A DNA stretch of 64,000 bases from NCBI RefSeq assembly GCF_000016065.1, contig NC_009092.1, positions 1,674,001 through 1,738,000 of the forward strand, given 5' to 3'. How positions within the stretch are numbered: the first letter of the stretch is position 1; each line of letters opens with the position of its first letter. The DNA is from Shewanella loihica PV-4. GTDB lineage: Bacteria; Pseudomonadota; Gammaproteobacteria; Enterobacterales; Shewanellaceae. The notes beneath the pieces are model-generated. The model did not search any database and was not told the DNA's origin. It saw nothing but the letters and a program-made list of their open reading frames with translations. Position numbers and translations under genes: made by a program. Below are positions 26,751-36,132 of the stretch, piece by piece.

Positions 26751-26946
26751 CATGTCTCCTGTTATTAACTCCTCTCTTTATTAATCCTTCGCTTTAGTTA
26801 TTCCTCGCTTGCTTATCCCATCTGGTACTTAGGTGATCGATTCTCATCGGCGCTGCGTATGCAAGTTATAGGTCATGCAGATATCGTAAGCAGCAAAGTT
26901 ACCGCGCTTTGATTTTTGTGTCGGAAAGCACTTAAGCAGAAGAGTC

Positions 26947-27648
26947 GTGTCAATCAGTATGAAGATCACCCATGAAATCAGCCCTGCTACCGGGGCGCAG
27001 CAAGCGGGTCACTCAGAGTCGCGGCAACAGCAGCCCACCAGTCTAGCGGAGCAGACTCTGGCGGTCTTTCCCCTGCCACTGTTTGTGCTGCCGGGGGGCG
27101 TGCAGCGCCTGAGGATCTTCGAGCAGCGCTATCTTGCCATGGTTTCAGAATCCTTGGTTTCAGAATCCTTGGTGGCCGAGTCTACAGGCAAAGGCTTCGT
27201 GATCGCCCGCTACGATAAGGCGTTTGACTTCAATGTCCCCGACTGGGGCACTAAGGTGCAGATAATCGATTTTCACCACGGCGAAGATGGCCTGCTGGTG
27301 ATCGATGTTAGAGCTAACCATCTGGTGAGCCTGGACAGTTTCGATGTGCGTGGCGACGGGCTCTTGATGGCTCGCTGTCATTACCGCGACCACTGGCCGA
27401 CGCTTGCCGCCAGTACCAAGCGCGGCGAGCTGGGGCAGGCCCTTAGCGCCCTGTTTGCCAAGCATCCACAACTGGCCGAACTTTACCCGCAACCAGAATT
27501 TAATCGCCTGGATTGGGTCTGCGCTCGCTTTTTAGAGATATTGCCTTTATCTTTGAATGAGAAGGAGAAATTCATCTTGCCTGGCAGTTTTCCTCAGGCA
27601 AAATCGTTTCTCGATACATTCATTTTGGGTCAGGACAAAATTAATTGA
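26947..27648 (+). CDS. Lon N-terminal-domain (LON substrate-binding) protein
   Basis: A 233-residue protein made of the LON N-terminal domain alone, with no AAA+ or protease part. The signature FPLPLFVLPGGVQRLRIFEQRYLAM is clear, followed by a helical C-terminal piece. Stand-alone LON domains are widespread, and their client is unknown. An internal duplication (SESLVSESLVAES, from two 15-base DNA copies near 27138) is unusual in an otherwise conserved part. The start at GTG 26947 is uncertain; ATG 26959 is also possible. The RpoE/ChrR promoter overlaps the stop codon of this gene. Confidence 0.85.
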   Translation: MSISMKITHEISPATGAQQAGHSESRQQQPTSLAEQTLAVFPLPLFVLPGGVQRLRIFEQRYLAMVSESLVSESLVAESTGKGFVIARYDKAFDFNVPDWGTKVQIIDFHHGEDGLLVIDVRANHLVSLDSFDVRGDGLLMARCHYRDHWPTLAASTKRGELGQALSALFAKHPQLAELYPQPEFNRLDWVCARFLEILPLSLNEKEKFILPGSFPQAKSFLDTFILGQDKIN

Positions 27649-27673
27649 TCCTCGCCGCGCTCACCTGCGTATA
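27646..27673 (+). promoter_or_regulatory. Candidate RpoE (sigma-E/ChrR) autoregulatory promoter
   Basis: TGATCC at 27646-27651, a 16-bp spacer, then CGTATA at 27668-27673. This agrees with the promoter type described for the singlet-oxygen sigma factor RpoE of Rhodobacter (TGATCC ... CGTA). It overlaps the end of the previous gene and lies 33 bp before the sigma factor start, as expected for autoregulation. Confidence 0.7.
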
Positions 27674-27705
27674 GGCCTCTATGTAAGGGTCATACGTGAG
27701 TACAG

Positions 27706-28344
27706 ATGCAGACATTTGTTAGCGCAGGCGCCCCGGATAAAGGGAGTGCGAATATCAAGACTCAACCAGAGACGCAGGTGCCTGCCGAGCTGTCGACCTG
27801 GCTGGTGCGGGTAGCTGATGCAAGGGACAAGCAGGCGTTTACCCGTCTGTTTCAATTCTTTGCGCCCAAGATCAAACGCTTTGGTATCAAGCAGTTAGGC
27901 AACGAGGCTCAGGCACACGAGTTGGTGCAGGAGACCATGAGTAACGTCTGGCGCAAGGCGCATCTTTATGACGGCGACAAAGGCGCGGCCACCACTTGGG
28001 TCTATACCGTGATGCGCAACGCCGCCTTCGATATGCTTAGGCGCGTCAAGGCCAAGGCCGAGATGAACCTGGGTGACGATATCTGGCCATTGGAACAGGC
28101 GCAGGTCCAGAGTGAGGAGGAGCCGCTACATTTTGCCGATCATCTGATGGAGAAGCAGATGCTGGCCTATGTCGACAGCCTGCCCGAGGCCCAGCGAGCC
28201 GTGGTCAAGGGCGTCTACTATCAGGAGCTCTCCCAGGAGCAGTTGGCCCAGCAATTTGGCGTGCCAATCGGCACCATTAAATCCAGACTCAGACTTGCCC
28301 TGGCAAAACTCAAGCAGCAGATGGGAGACCAGCAGCATGATTAA
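27706..28344 (+). CDS. rpoE: ECF RNA polymerase sigma factor, RpoE of the ChrR type
   Basis: A 212-residue extracytoplasmic-function sigma factor. Region 2 is visible as HELVQETMSNVWRKAHLYD...WVYTVMRNAAFDMLRR, and region 4 as LPEAQRAVVKGVYYQELS...FGVPIGTIKSRLRLAL. The next gene, overlapping by eight bases, is the zinc anti-sigma factor ChrR, which identifies the sigma factor as the group that answers singlet oxygen and similar stresses. A matching promoter lies upstream. The eleven downstream genes include photolyase and lipid-modifying enzymes typical of this regulon. Confidence 0.92.
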   Translation: MQTFVSAGAPDKGSANIKTQPETQVPAELSTWLVRVADARDKQAFTRLFQFFAPKIKRFGIKQLGNEAQAHELVQETMSNVWRKAHLYDGDKGAATTWVYTVMRNAAFDMLRRVKAKAEMNLGDDIWPLEQAQVQSEEEPLHFADHLMEKQMLAYVDSLPEAQRAVVKGVYYQELSQEQLAQQFGVPIGTIKSRLRLALAKLKQQMGDQQHD

Positions 28345-29086
28345 TCACCATCCCAACTCTGATGTTTTGGCGCAATTTGTCGCAGGTACCTTACCAGCAT
28401 CGGTATCCGTACTGGTCGCCAGCCATGTGGAGCTATGTAGCGAGTGTACCCGCGCGGTGCAGGCCCTCACCGAACAGGCCGCCATCGACGCCTTCGGCGA
28501 GTCTAGTCAAGAAGCCTTACGAGATGCGTCTCAACCCGCTGGCTTAGCGGATGTTTCTGGCTTGGACGATTTTGATGGCTTGGACGATTTTGATACTAGC
28601 GACCAGTTCGGCGACTCAGACGAGTTTGCTGATTGCATTAACGCCATCACGGCCCTGGAGCGCGACGATACGCAGCAGTTGCCGCAAACCGTCACCGAAA
28701 TTGCCGTGGGCGGCGAGCGTATCCCGCTGCCGACCGCGCTTAGGTCTATCCCCCTTAAAGAGTGGCAGGGCATGGGCAAGCTATCCCGTTCGCGCCTGGC
28801 GCTGGACGATGGCGATCTCAGGATGAGCCTGCTGCACATAGACAAAGGTGGCAGCGTGCCTTGTCATACCCACAAAGGGTTCGAGATCACCTTGCTGCTG
28901 CAGGGCAGCTTCACCGATGAGATGGGCGAATACCGCAAGGGCGATTTCATCTGGCTCGACGGTCAACACACCCATCAGCCGGTGACGGAGAAGGGCTGCG
29001 TCTGTCTCACGGTATCGAGCGACGCCATTCGTTTCACCCAAGGGGTGAGCCAGCTGCTTAACCCAATCGGACGATTCATCTATTAG
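28337..29086 (+). CDS. chrR: Zinc anti-sigma factor ChrR
   Basis: About 249 residues. The N-terminal anti-sigma domain keeps the zinc ligands in the same spacing as Rhodobacter ChrR: H5, H30, C34 and C37. The C-terminal part is a cupin with HTHKGFE and later HTHQP as metal ligands. It binds and holds RpoE until singlet oxygen or related oxidants act. The ATG at 28337 overlaps the sigma gene by eight bases; open frame upstream of it is shadow. Between the domains lies an acidic linker with a duplicated GLDDFD, made by an 18-bp tandem repeat (28559-28594). Confidence 0.92.
   Translation: MINHHPNSDVLAQFVAGTLPASVSVLVASHVELCSECTRAVQALTEQAAIDAFGESSQEALRDASQPAGLADVSGLDDFDGLDDFDTSDQFGDSDEFADCINAITALERDDTQQLPQTVTEIAVGGERIPLPTALRSIPLKEWQGMGKLSRSRLALDDGDLRMSLLHIDKGGSVPCHTHKGFEITLLLQGSFTDEMGEYRKGDFIWLDGQHTHQPVTEKGCVCLTVSSDAIRFTQGVSQLLNPIGRFIY
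28559..28594 (+). repeat. 18-bp perfect tandem repeat inside chrR
   Basis: Two identical, in-frame 18-base copies, each encoding GLDDFD, in the acidic linker between the anti-sigma and cupin domains. Confidence 0.9.
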
Positions 29087-29119
29087 TCCGAGTACTAATT
29101 CGAGTATTAATCCGAGTCT
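29087..29119 (+). repeat. Short degenerate tandem repeat
   Basis: Units tccgagtactaat, tcgagtattaat and a partial copy in the chrR/DUF523 spacer. No promoter is seen here. Confidence 0.6.
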
Positions 29120-29135
29120 GCCAACTGGAGGCGCC

Positions 29136-30080
29136 ATGAAGAAGAAATTGAAGATCGGCATCAGTGCCTGTGTGATGGGCGAGCCGGTGCGTTTCGACAG
29201 AGGTCATAAGAAATCGGGCTTCTGTATGGAGCAGCTGGCGGAGTTTGCCGAGTTTAAACCTGTGTGTCCCGAGATGGCCATCGGCCTGCCGGTGCCGCGC
29301 CCGACCATCAGGCAGATAGTGCGGGACAACATCATTACCGTGTCCCGCCCCGACGGCAGCGGCGATGTGACCCAGGCCCTTAAAGAGTTCGGCGCTAAGG
29401 CCGCCCTGAACTATCAGGAGCTGGCGGGTTTCGTGTTTTGCGCCAAGAGCCCCAGCTGCGGCATGGAGCGGGTCAAGGTGTATCATCACCACGGTAAGGG
29501 CTCAGAGTCCACCGGCGTCGGCATCTTCGCCGAGCAGGTGATGAAGGCCAATCCGCTCTTGCCCTGCGAGGAGAATGGTAGGCTGAACGACCCCATCATT
29601 CGCGAAAACTTCACCACCCGCATCTTCACCTATCAGAAGTGGCTGGATCTCAAGGCGGAGGGGCTGACCCGGCACAAGTTGATCCAGTTCCATAGCGCCC
29701 ACAAGTATCTGGTGATGAGCCACCATGTCGAGAGCTATCGCGAGCTTGGACGTCTGTTGGGCCGCGCCGACATTGGCCTCGAGGAGCAGAGTGAGCGTTA
29801 TATCTCGGGTCTGATGCAGGCGCTTAAACATAAGGCGTCCCGTCGCAGTCATACCAACACACTGCAACATCTGCAGGGCTACTTTAAGCGTCAGCTTGAC
29901 GAGCATAAGCGCCGCGAGCTGACCCAGGAGATCGCCGCCTATCGCGAGGGGCTGTCGCCGCTCCTAGTGCCGCTGACCCTGATAAAACATTATCTTATTG
30001 AGTTTCCAAATGAATACCTGCTACAGCAGGCCTATCTGAACCCCCATCCCAAGGAGCTGAGATTGAGGTACGGCTATTGA
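29136..30080 (+). CDS. DUF523 and DUF1722 domain protein (YbgA-like fusion)
   Basis: 314 residues. The N-terminal DUF523 (IGISACVMGEPVRFDRGHK, then CPEMAIGLPVPRPTI) carries conserved cysteines, including FCAKSPSCGME, suggestive of an iron-sulfur or thiol site. The C-terminal DUF1722 (about residues 190-305) is the YbgA domain. In many genomes this fusion sits next to a photolyase gene, as here, where the photolyase start overlaps its stop. Its biochemical role is unknown; a part in light or photolyase-related stress is inferred only from context. It is preceded by GGAGG. Confidence 0.9.
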   Translation: MKKKLKIGISACVMGEPVRFDRGHKKSGFCMEQLAEFAEFKPVCPEMAIGLPVPRPTIRQIVRDNIITVSRPDGSGDVTQALKEFGAKAALNYQELAGFVFCAKSPSCGMERVKVYHHHGKGSESTGVGIFAEQVMKANPLLPCEENGRLNDPIIRENFTTRIFTYQKWLDLKAEGLTRHKLIQFHSAHKYLVMSHHVESYRELGRLLGRADIGLEEQSERYISGLMQALKHKASRRSHTNTLQHLQGYFKRQLDEHKRRELTQEIAAYREGLSPLLVPLTLIKHYLIEFPNEYLLQQAYLNPHPKELRLRYGY

Positions 30081-31513
30081 GCGCACTCTTGTGGCTGAGA
30101 CGGGATTTCCGTCTCCATGATAATCCCGCCTTGAGTGAGGCGGTGCGGCTCAGGGTGAAACAGGCGCTCTTTATCGCTACCCCGGCCCAGTGGCAGCAAC
30201 ATGATATGGCGCCGATAAAAGCCGATCTCATTCGTCGTCACCTCGAGTTGATGGCCGGTGAGTTAGCTGAGTACGGCATCGAGCTGGTCATCTTGTCTGC
30301 CACAGATTTTAGCGATCAGGTGAGGGTGTTATGCGACTACTGCCGTGACCATGGGGTCAAACTATTGCTGGCCAACAGCGAGCCTGAGCTCGATGAGCAG
30401 GAGCGCGACAAACAGGTGATGGCGGCGGGGATCGATCTGCGCCTGTGGCAAAACGATACCATCTTGCCGCCGGGCAGCGTGCTCAACCAGCAGGGGGAGA
30501 TGTTTAAGGTCTTTACCCCCTTTAAGAAGGCCTGGCTCAAGTGTGTGGCGGCGAAGGGCATAGAGTGTGTGCCGACGCCGGCCAAATCGACGCCGGTAAA
30601 ATCGATCGGTGATGCTCAAGCAGCGTCTCAGCTTCCCCAACAGCCAACACCACAATCATCAAGCATCAACCTAGATTATCCCCTGGTGGATTCCGGTCGC
30701 TGGCCCGACAGTGAGCAGGTGATGGGCCAGCTGCTGCCCCATTTCTGGCAAGACAAGCTGCTCAATTATGGCGAGCGGCGCGACTTTCCGGCCATCAAGG
30801 GGACATCAGGCTTATCGCCTTATCTGGCCATAGGGGCGATTAGCTCGCGTTGGCTGGCGCTGCAACTGGTGCAGCGTCATCCCGAGGTGATATACGACAC
30901 TCAGCACGGCGCCTTCACCTGGCTCAACGAGCTGATCTGGCGGGATTTCTACAAACATCTGCTGTTTCACTATCCAGAGCTTATCAAGGGCGGGAGCTTT
31001 CAGCCCAAGTATGAGTCGCTGCCCTGGCCCAATAACGAGGCCCACTTTCAGGCCTGGTGTGAGGGGCGCACCGGCTACCCCATAGTCGATGCGGCCATGA
31101 AACAGCTGCGCCGTACCGGCTGGATGCACAATCGCCTGCGTATGATAGTGGCGAGTTTCCTCACCAAGCATCTGCTGGTGGACTGGCACAAGGGCGAGCG
31201 CTTCTTCATGCAGCAGCTGATCGACGGCGATTTCAGTGCCAACAACGGCGGCTGGCAGTGGGCCGCCAGCACGGGCTGCGATGCCCAGCCCTATTTTAGG
31301 ATCTTTAACCCCATCACCCAGAGCCAAAAGTTTGATCCTCGGGGAGAGTTCATCCGTAAATATCTACCAGAGTTGAGAGAGGTGCCCGACAAGCAGATCC
31401 ACTTCCCCCACGACTACTTAGCGAGTCAGGGCAAGGCTGAGATCTACCCTGCGCCGATAGTGGACCATAAGGCGGCGCGCCAAAGGGCCCTGGCATTTTA
31501 TAAGGTGGAATAG
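30077..31513 (+). CDS. phrB: Deoxyribodipyrimidine photolyase
   Basis: A 478-residue cryptochrome/photolyase that uses blue light to split cyclobutane pyrimidine dimers. The N-terminal antenna domain starts LLWLRRDFRLHDNPAL. The FAD-binding C-terminal domain has WLNELIWRDFY, RTGYPIVDAAMKQLRRTGWMHNR and NNGGWQWAASTGCDAQPYFRIF, all landmarks of class I CPD photolyases. The start is TTG overlapping the previous stop (TTGA), with GAGG eight bases upstream. It belongs to the RpoE/ChrR operon, as is common in marine bacteria. Confidence 0.95.
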   Translation: MSALLWLRRDFRLHDNPALSEAVRLRVKQALFIATPAQWQQHDMAPIKADLIRRHLELMAGELAEYGIELVILSATDFSDQVRVLCDYCRDHGVKLLLANSEPELDEQERDKQVMAAGIDLRLWQNDTILPPGSVLNQQGEMFKVFTPFKKAWLKCVAAKGIECVPTPAKSTPVKSIGDAQAASQLPQQPTPQSSSINLDYPLVDSGRWPDSEQVMGQLLPHFWQDKLLNYGERRDFPAIKGTSGLSPYLAIGAISSRWLALQLVQRHPEVIYDTQHGAFTWLNELIWRDFYKHLLFHYPELIKGGSFQPKYESLPWPNNEAHFQAWCEGRTGYPIVDAAMKQLRRTGWMHNRLRMIVASFLTKHLLVDWHKGERFFMQQLIDGDFSANNGGWQWAASTGCDAQPYFRIFNPITQSQKFDPRGEFIRKYLPELREVPDKQIHFPHDYLASQGKAEIYPAPIVDHKAARQRALAFYKVE

Positions 31514-31514
31514 G

Positions 31515-31958
31515 ATGACAAAGACGATGGCTAGCGCCCTGTGGTTACAGAACTTCACGGCCGTATACCGCGAACTGGGTACCGATAACCTGGAGGCGCT
31601 GCGCAAGATCTATCATCCCGAGGTGGTGTTCTGCGACCCTCTGCATCGCGTCGAGGGGCTGGATAACCTGCTGGGCTATTTTCAGGGCCTCTATCGCCAG
31701 GTGATCAGTTGCGAATTCACTATTGAGCATGTGTTTGAGCAACAAGGTGAAGCCGCCGTCTACTGGACCATGACCTTCAGGCACAAGCAGCTTAACGCCA
31801 GCCAGCCCATGGTCGTCGAGGGACACTCTCGACTGAAGGCCAAAGACAACAAGGTTGTCTATCACAGGGATTATTTCGATGTCGGCGCCATGTTGTATGA
31901 ACAGCTGCCGCTGCTCGGTGGCCTTATCCGCGCGGTCAAACGCCGCGCCGTGAACTAG
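31515..31958 (+). CDS. NTF2-like (SnoaL-type) domain protein
   Basis: A 147-residue cytoplasmic protein with the cone-shaped NTF2 fold suggested by LRKIYHPEVVFCDPLHRVEGLDNLLGYF and later WTMTFRHKQL...VEGHSRLKAKDNKVVYHRDYFD. It starts one base after the photolyase stop. Members of this fold bind small hydrophobic ligands or act as isomerases; this branch recurs in sigma-E/ChrR operons and has no assigned reaction that I know of. Confidence 0.85.
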   Translation: MTKTMASALWLQNFTAVYRELGTDNLEALRKIYHPEVVFCDPLHRVEGLDNLLGYFQGLYRQVISCEFTIEHVFEQQGEAAVYWTMTFRHKQLNASQPMVVEGHSRLKAKDNKVVYHRDYFDVGAMLYEQLPLLGGLIRAVKRRAVN

Positions 31959-31967
31959 GAGGCCGGG

Positions 31968-32690
31968 ATGAAACTCATGATAACCGGCGCCACCTCTGGG
32001 ATAGGCAAGCAGCTGGCCCTTGGCTATGCCAAGGCCGGGCATAAAGTAATCGCCTGCGGTCGCAGTCAGACAAAGCTAGATGCTTTGGCAGAGGCGCAGC
32101 CTAACATCAGCACCTTGTGTTTCGATCTGATGCAGTACGATAGCTATCCTGCGCTCGCTGCCGACCATGGCCCGCTGGATCTGCTTATTCTCAACGCCGG
32201 CGACTGCGAATATATCGACGATGCGCTCAACTTCGATGCCAAGCGTTTCGACAAAATTATCAACATCAACCTTATCGCCATTGGCTACGCCCTGCAGGCC
32301 TGGTTACCCAATTTGAAGCCTGGCGGTCGCCTGGTGTTGGTCAGTTCCAGCGCCCAGCTTTTGGCGCTGCCTCGAGCCGAGGCCTACGGCGCCTCCAAGG
32401 CGGGGCTGAGTTATCTGGCCAAGGTGCTGGCGATCGATCTGGCTAAGCATCAGATAGAGGTAACCTTGGTGCATCCAGGCTTCGTGCAGACGCCGCTAAC
32501 GGATAGAAACACCTTCGCCATGCCCATGATGATCGGCGCCGAGGAGGCCGCCTTGACCATAATGCGTGGCATCGCCAAGGGCAAGCGCGACATTCGCTTC
32601 CCACGCCTGTTTATCTGGCTGATGCAGAGCCTCTCACTGTTACCTTTTTCGCTCTGGCGCCGTCTCGCCATGAGGATGGTGTCTTCATGA
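31968..32690 (+). CDS. Short-chain dehydrogenase/reductase
   Basis: A 240-residue SDR oxidoreductase. The NAD(P) site is ITGATSGIGKQLAL, the second motif LNAGDCE, and the catalytic set is Ser in VLVSSSAQ and Tyr/Lys in YGASKAG. HPGFVQTPL matches the usual PG motif. The Arg after ACGRSQ suggests NADP(H) preference. It ends in a hydrophobic stretch (LFIWLMQSLSLLPFSLW) that may touch the membrane, in keeping with a lipid substrate in this operon. It overlaps the next gene by four bases (ATGA). Confidence 0.92.
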   Translation: MKLMITGATSGIGKQLALGYAKAGHKVIACGRSQTKLDALAEAQPNISTLCFDLMQYDSYPALAADHGPLDLLILNAGDCEYIDDALNFDAKRFDKIININLIAIGYALQAWLPNLKPGGRLVLVSSSAQLLALPRAEAYGASKAGLSYLAKVLAIDLAKHQIEVTLVHPGFVQTPLTDRNTFAMPMMIGAEEAALTIMRGIAKGKRDIRFPRLFIWLMQSLSLLPFSLWRRLAMRMVSS

Positions 32691-33940
32691 AAAAAATTGC
32701 CATTATCGGCTCGGGCATCTCGGGCCTGACCTGCGCCTATCTGCTGGACAAGCATTATGATGTGACCCTGTTTGAGCAAAACGATTATGTGGGTGGACAC
32801 ACTGCCACGGTCGATGTGCACCATGAGGGGCGCGACTATGCCATAGATACCGGCTTTATCGTGTTCAACGACCGAACCTATCCCAATTTCAATCGTCTGC
32901 TGGCCATGCTCGGTATCGAGGGGCAGGCTACCGAGATGAGTTTTAGCGTGCACAACCGCCAGACGGGTTTCGAGTACAACGGCCACGGCCTCAATAGCCT
33001 GTTTGCCCAGCGGCGTAATCTGTTTCGTCCCCGTTTTTGGCGTCTGCTAAGTGAGATCTTAAGCTTCAATCGTCTCTGCAAGGAGTGTTACGGCCAGGAT
33101 ACTGTGCCTGATGGGATGACCCTGGGGGAATTTTTGCAGCAACATGGTTTTTCTCGCTTTTTCAGCGAGCACTACATTCTGCCCATGGGCGCGGCCATCT
33201 GGTCGACCAGCCTGAAAGAGATGCAGGCCTTCGAGCTTAGGTTCTTCATCCGTTTCTTCTACAACCATGGCCTGCTCAACATCAGCGACAGGCCCCAGTG
33301 GTATGTGGTGCCCGGCGGCTCACGTCAGTATGTTGAGGCGATCCTCGCCGGCCTCTCTTGTCCGGTACATTTAGGTAGCCAGATTGAGGGGGTATATCGC
33401 CAGGAGGGTGAGGTGAGGCTGGTGCTGCAAGGGGGCGAGACCCTGGTATTCGATGAGGTGATCTTCGCCTGTCACTCGGACCAGGCCCTCGTCCTGTTAG
33501 GGGACGCCACGGCCGATGAACAAGAAGTGCTGGGCGGCATTCCCTATAGCCGCAACGAGGTGGTGCTGCACACAGATATCAGTCTGCTACCTAAGCGGCC
33601 ACTGGCCTGGGCGAGCTGGAACTATATGTTGGATGATAATCTCGAGCGCGCCGCCTGCGTCACCTACAACATGAATATCCTCCAAGGGATCGACAGCGAT
33701 ACCACCTTCTGCGTCACCCTGAATCAGAGTGAGGAGATAGCCGAAGATAAGGTACTGCGCCGCTTCGTCTATCACCATCCGGTGCTGAACGAGGCCAGCT
33801 GCCGCGCCCAGCAGCGACGCCTGGATATATGCGGTAAGGCCCACACTCATTTTGTCGGCGCCTACTGGTACAACGGCTTTCATGAAGATGGGGTGCGCAG
33901 CGCCCTGGATGTCACCAAGCGCTTCGGGATGAGCCTATGA
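32687..33940 (+). CDS. FAD-dependent amine-oxidase-like protein (COG2907 type)
   Basis: 417 residues. The Rossmann FAD motif is at the start ([17 protein letters not shown], then [12 protein letters not shown]), followed by [17 protein letters not shown] and C-terminal [15 protein letters not shown], typical of the COG2907 family. This family is nearly always next to DUF1365 and cyclopropane-fatty-acid-synthase genes, as here, and is implicated in modifying unsaturated fatty acids (for example furan fatty acid formation in alphaproteobacteria). The reaction in this organism is inferred, not shown. Confidence 0.9.
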   Translation: MKKIAIIGSGISGLTCAYLLDKHYDVTLFEQNDYVGGHTATVDVHHEGRDYAIDTGFIVFNDRTYPNFNRLLAMLGIEGQATEMSFSVHNRQTGFEYNGHGLNSLFAQRRNLFRPRFWRLLSEILSFNRLCKECYGQDTVPDGMTLGEFLQQHGFSRFFSEHYILPMGAAIWSTSLKEMQAFELRFFIRFFYNHGLLNISDRPQWYVVPGGSRQYVEAILAGLSCPVHLGSQIEGVYRQEGEVRLVLQGGETLVFDEVIFACHSDQALVLLGDATADEQEVLGGIPYSRNEVVLHTDISLLPKRPLAWASWNYMLDDNLERAACVTYNMNILQGIDSDTTFCVTLNQSEEIAEDKVLRRFVYHHPVLNEASCRAQQRRLDICGKAHTHFVGAYWYNGFHEDGVRSALDVTKRFGMSL

Positions 33941-34740
33941 GTGTCAATGGCCAATCATCTGCTGCCTCTCAAGCGAGCGAGCAGCGAGAGCCAAATGCGC
34001 CTGTGGAGCATAGCGGTATCTACACCGGCCAAGTTCGCCATCGCAGGTTTGGCGAGATCCCACACGCCTTTGGCTATCGCCTCTACATGATGGGGCTGGA
34101 CCTCGACGAGCTATCAGCAGTGACATCCCGTAGCTGGCTGTTTGGCCAGCGTTGGTTCAACCCCATACGTTTTAATGAAAAAGATTACCTCAAAAATGAA
34201 CCCGGCAGCCTTAAGCAGCGTATTGCCCAGAAAGTCGCCGCACTCGGTGGAAGTTGGCAGACAGAAAACAGGGTAGTGATGCTGGCTCAGTGCCGCTGCT
34301 TAGGGGTTTATTTCAGTCCCATCAACTTCTACTTCTGTTACGACGCGCAGCAGGTTTGCCGCTACATGTTGGCCGAGGTGAGTAACACCCCCTGGAACCA
34401 GAGGCATTACTACCTGCTGAGCCTGGAGGGCGAGATGAAGCTCAAGAAGGCATTTCATGTGTCGCCCTTTATGGCGATGGAGATGACCTATCATTGGCGA
34501 GTTTCGCCGCCGGCGGCCAAGGCGTTGGTGCATATCGAGAACCATCAGGAGGCTAAGGTGTTCGATGCCACCCTGGCACTCGACAGACAGGGGATCACCC
34601 CGGCTAATTTGCTGAACACCTGGGTCAGGATTCCTGCCATGACGGTGAAGATGCTGCTCGGGATCTACTGGCAGGCGCTTAAGCTGTTTCTCAAGCGGGT
34701 GCCCTTTATCGCGCACCCAGATGCCGATAGCGCCAGTTGA
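33937..34740 (+). CDS. DUF1365 domain protein
   Basis: A 267-residue protein. After a variable first 25 residues, the conserved DUF1365 core appears: [28 protein letters not shown], then [15 protein letters not shown] and [16 protein letters not shown]. It overlaps the FAD gene by four bases and precedes cfa. The constant grouping with COG2907 and Cfa-like genes suggests work on membrane acyl chains, but no reaction is proven for it as far as I know. Confidence 0.92.
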   Translation: MSVNGQSSAASQASEQREPNAPVEHSGIYTGQVRHRRFGEIPHAFGYRLYMMGLDLDELSAVTSRSWLFGQRWFNPIRFNEKDYLKNEPGSLKQRIAQKVAALGGSWQTENRVVMLAQCRCLGVYFSPINFYFCYDAQQVCRYMLAEVSNTPWNQRHYYLLSLEGEMKLKKAFHVSPFMAMEMTYHWRVSPPAAKALVHIENHQEAKVFDATLALDRQGITPANLLNTWVRIPAMTVKMLLGIYWQALKLFLKRVPFIAHPDADSAS

Positions 34741-34851
34741 GCCACTAGCCAGTTAAGTAAGTAGCGCTAGATAGGCAATTAGCGCAGGCAGACAGCAGCA
34801 GAGCATGGCGACAACCCGGATGCAGATGGTATTTCATTTAGCGAGGTAGAG

Positions 34852-36132
34852 ATGGAACAGACAATCAAACAAGTAAATGGTGTAAGGCCTCGCGCTGTGG
34901 CAGTGGAACTGGGCACAATGCAGAAGTATCGCGCCCTGGTCATTCGCCTGTTGGGCCAGCTCAAAGGCGGCTTTATCACCCTCATCGAAGGTGATACGCA
35001 GCAGCAGTTTGGTGAGCGAAGTGCAAGCCTCAGCGCCCAGATAAACGTGTTGGATCCCTGCTTCTATCGCGACCTTATCCAGGGGGGCAGCATAGGCGCC
35101 GCCGAGGCCTTTCTCGATGGTAAGTGGACCAGCCCGGATCTCACCCGTCTGATTCAGGTGATGGCCCGCAATCAAACCCGGCTGGACGCGCTGGAGCAGA
35201 AGATGGCCTGGCTGACCCGCATCAAGCATCTGCTGCTAAGGCTGAGTCAACGCAACACTGAGCAGGGCGCCAAGCGCAACATCCTGGCTCACTACGACAT
35301 AGGTAACGAGCTCTACGAGCGCTTCCTCGATGACTCTATGCTCTACTCCTGCGCGCTTTACGGCGACAGTGCTCAGACGCTCGCTCAGGCCCAGCAGCAT
35401 AAGCTGCAAACCATCTGTGAAAAGCTTGAGCTAAAACCCGGAGAACATGTGCTTGAGATTGGCACAGGCTGGGGGGCGCTGGCCATCTATATGGCGCAGC
35501 ACTATGGTTGCCGCGTGATCACGACCACCATATCCGATGCCCAGTATCAATATGCCAAGACGCGGATTGAGCAGGCGGGCCTTAGCGACCAGATAACCCT
35601 GCTCAAGCAGGACTATCGCCGCCTGACAGGCCAGTATGACAAGCTGGTGTCGATAGAAATGATTGAGGCGGTGGGCCACGAGTATCTGGGGACATTTTTT
35701 GAGACCTGCTCGGGCTTGCTGAAGGATGATGGCAAGATGCTGCTGCAGGCGATCACCATCAGTGATGGCCGCTACGAAAAATACCGTAAAGGCGTCGACT
35801 TCATTCAGAAATATATCTTCCCCGGTGGCTGTCTGCCGTCTGTGGCCGTGATGAGTGAGCAGCTGGCCAAGCGAACCGACATGGTGATCTGCGATCTGGA
35901 GGATATCGGCCTGCACTATGCCAGAACCTTGTACGACTGGCGTCAGGCGTTCGACCAGGCCTGGCCGGAACTGGAGGCGCTTGGCTATGACGAGCAATTT
36001 AAGCGTCTCTGGCTGTTTTACTTCTGCTACTGCGAAGGGGCATTTAAGGAGCGACTGATCGCCACCCATCATCTGGTCGCCCGTAAGCCCAGGTATTTTG
36101 GTGCTCAGGATGAAAGCGTTCTGGCTTATTAA
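34852..36132 (+). CDS. cfa: Cyclopropane-fatty-acyl-phospholipid synthase family protein
   Basis: A 426-residue SAM-dependent enzyme acting on unsaturated acyl chains of membrane phospholipids. Landmarks: AHYDIGNELYERFLDDSMLYSCA, SAM loop VLEIGTGWGALAIYMA, SIEMIEAVGHEY and FIQKYIFPGGCLPS. The operon position with the COG2907 and DUF1365 genes fits the regulon version of the enzyme; such a branch may make cyclopropane or branched/furan precursors. A GAGGTAGAG sequence precedes the ATG. A 111-bp gap separates it from DUF1365, and I find no second sigma-E-type promoter there. Confidence 0.93.
   Translation: MEQTIKQVNGVRPRAVAVELGTMQKYRALVIRLLGQLKGGFITLIEGDTQQQFGERSASLSAQINVLDPCFYRDLIQGGSIGAAEAFLDGKWTSPDLTRLIQVMARNQTRLDALEQKMAWLTRIKHLLLRLSQRNTEQGAKRNILAHYDIGNELYERFLDDSMLYSCALYGDSAQTLAQAQQHKLQTICEKLELKPGEHVLEIGTGWGALAIYMAQHYGCRVITTTISDAQYQYAKTRIEQAGLSDQITLLKQDYRRLTGQYDKLVSIEMIEAVGHEYLGTFFETCSGLLKDDGKMLLQAITISDGRYEKYRKGVDFIQKYIFPGGCLPSVAVMSEQLAKRTDMVICDLEDIGLHYARTLYDWRQAFDQAWPELEALGYDEQFKRLWLFYFCYCEGAFKERLIATHHLVARKPRYFGAQDESVLAY

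Noticed and set aside
34741..34851. Second sigma-E promoter before cfa
   Set aside because: No TGATCC-like -35 element is present in this 111-bp gap.
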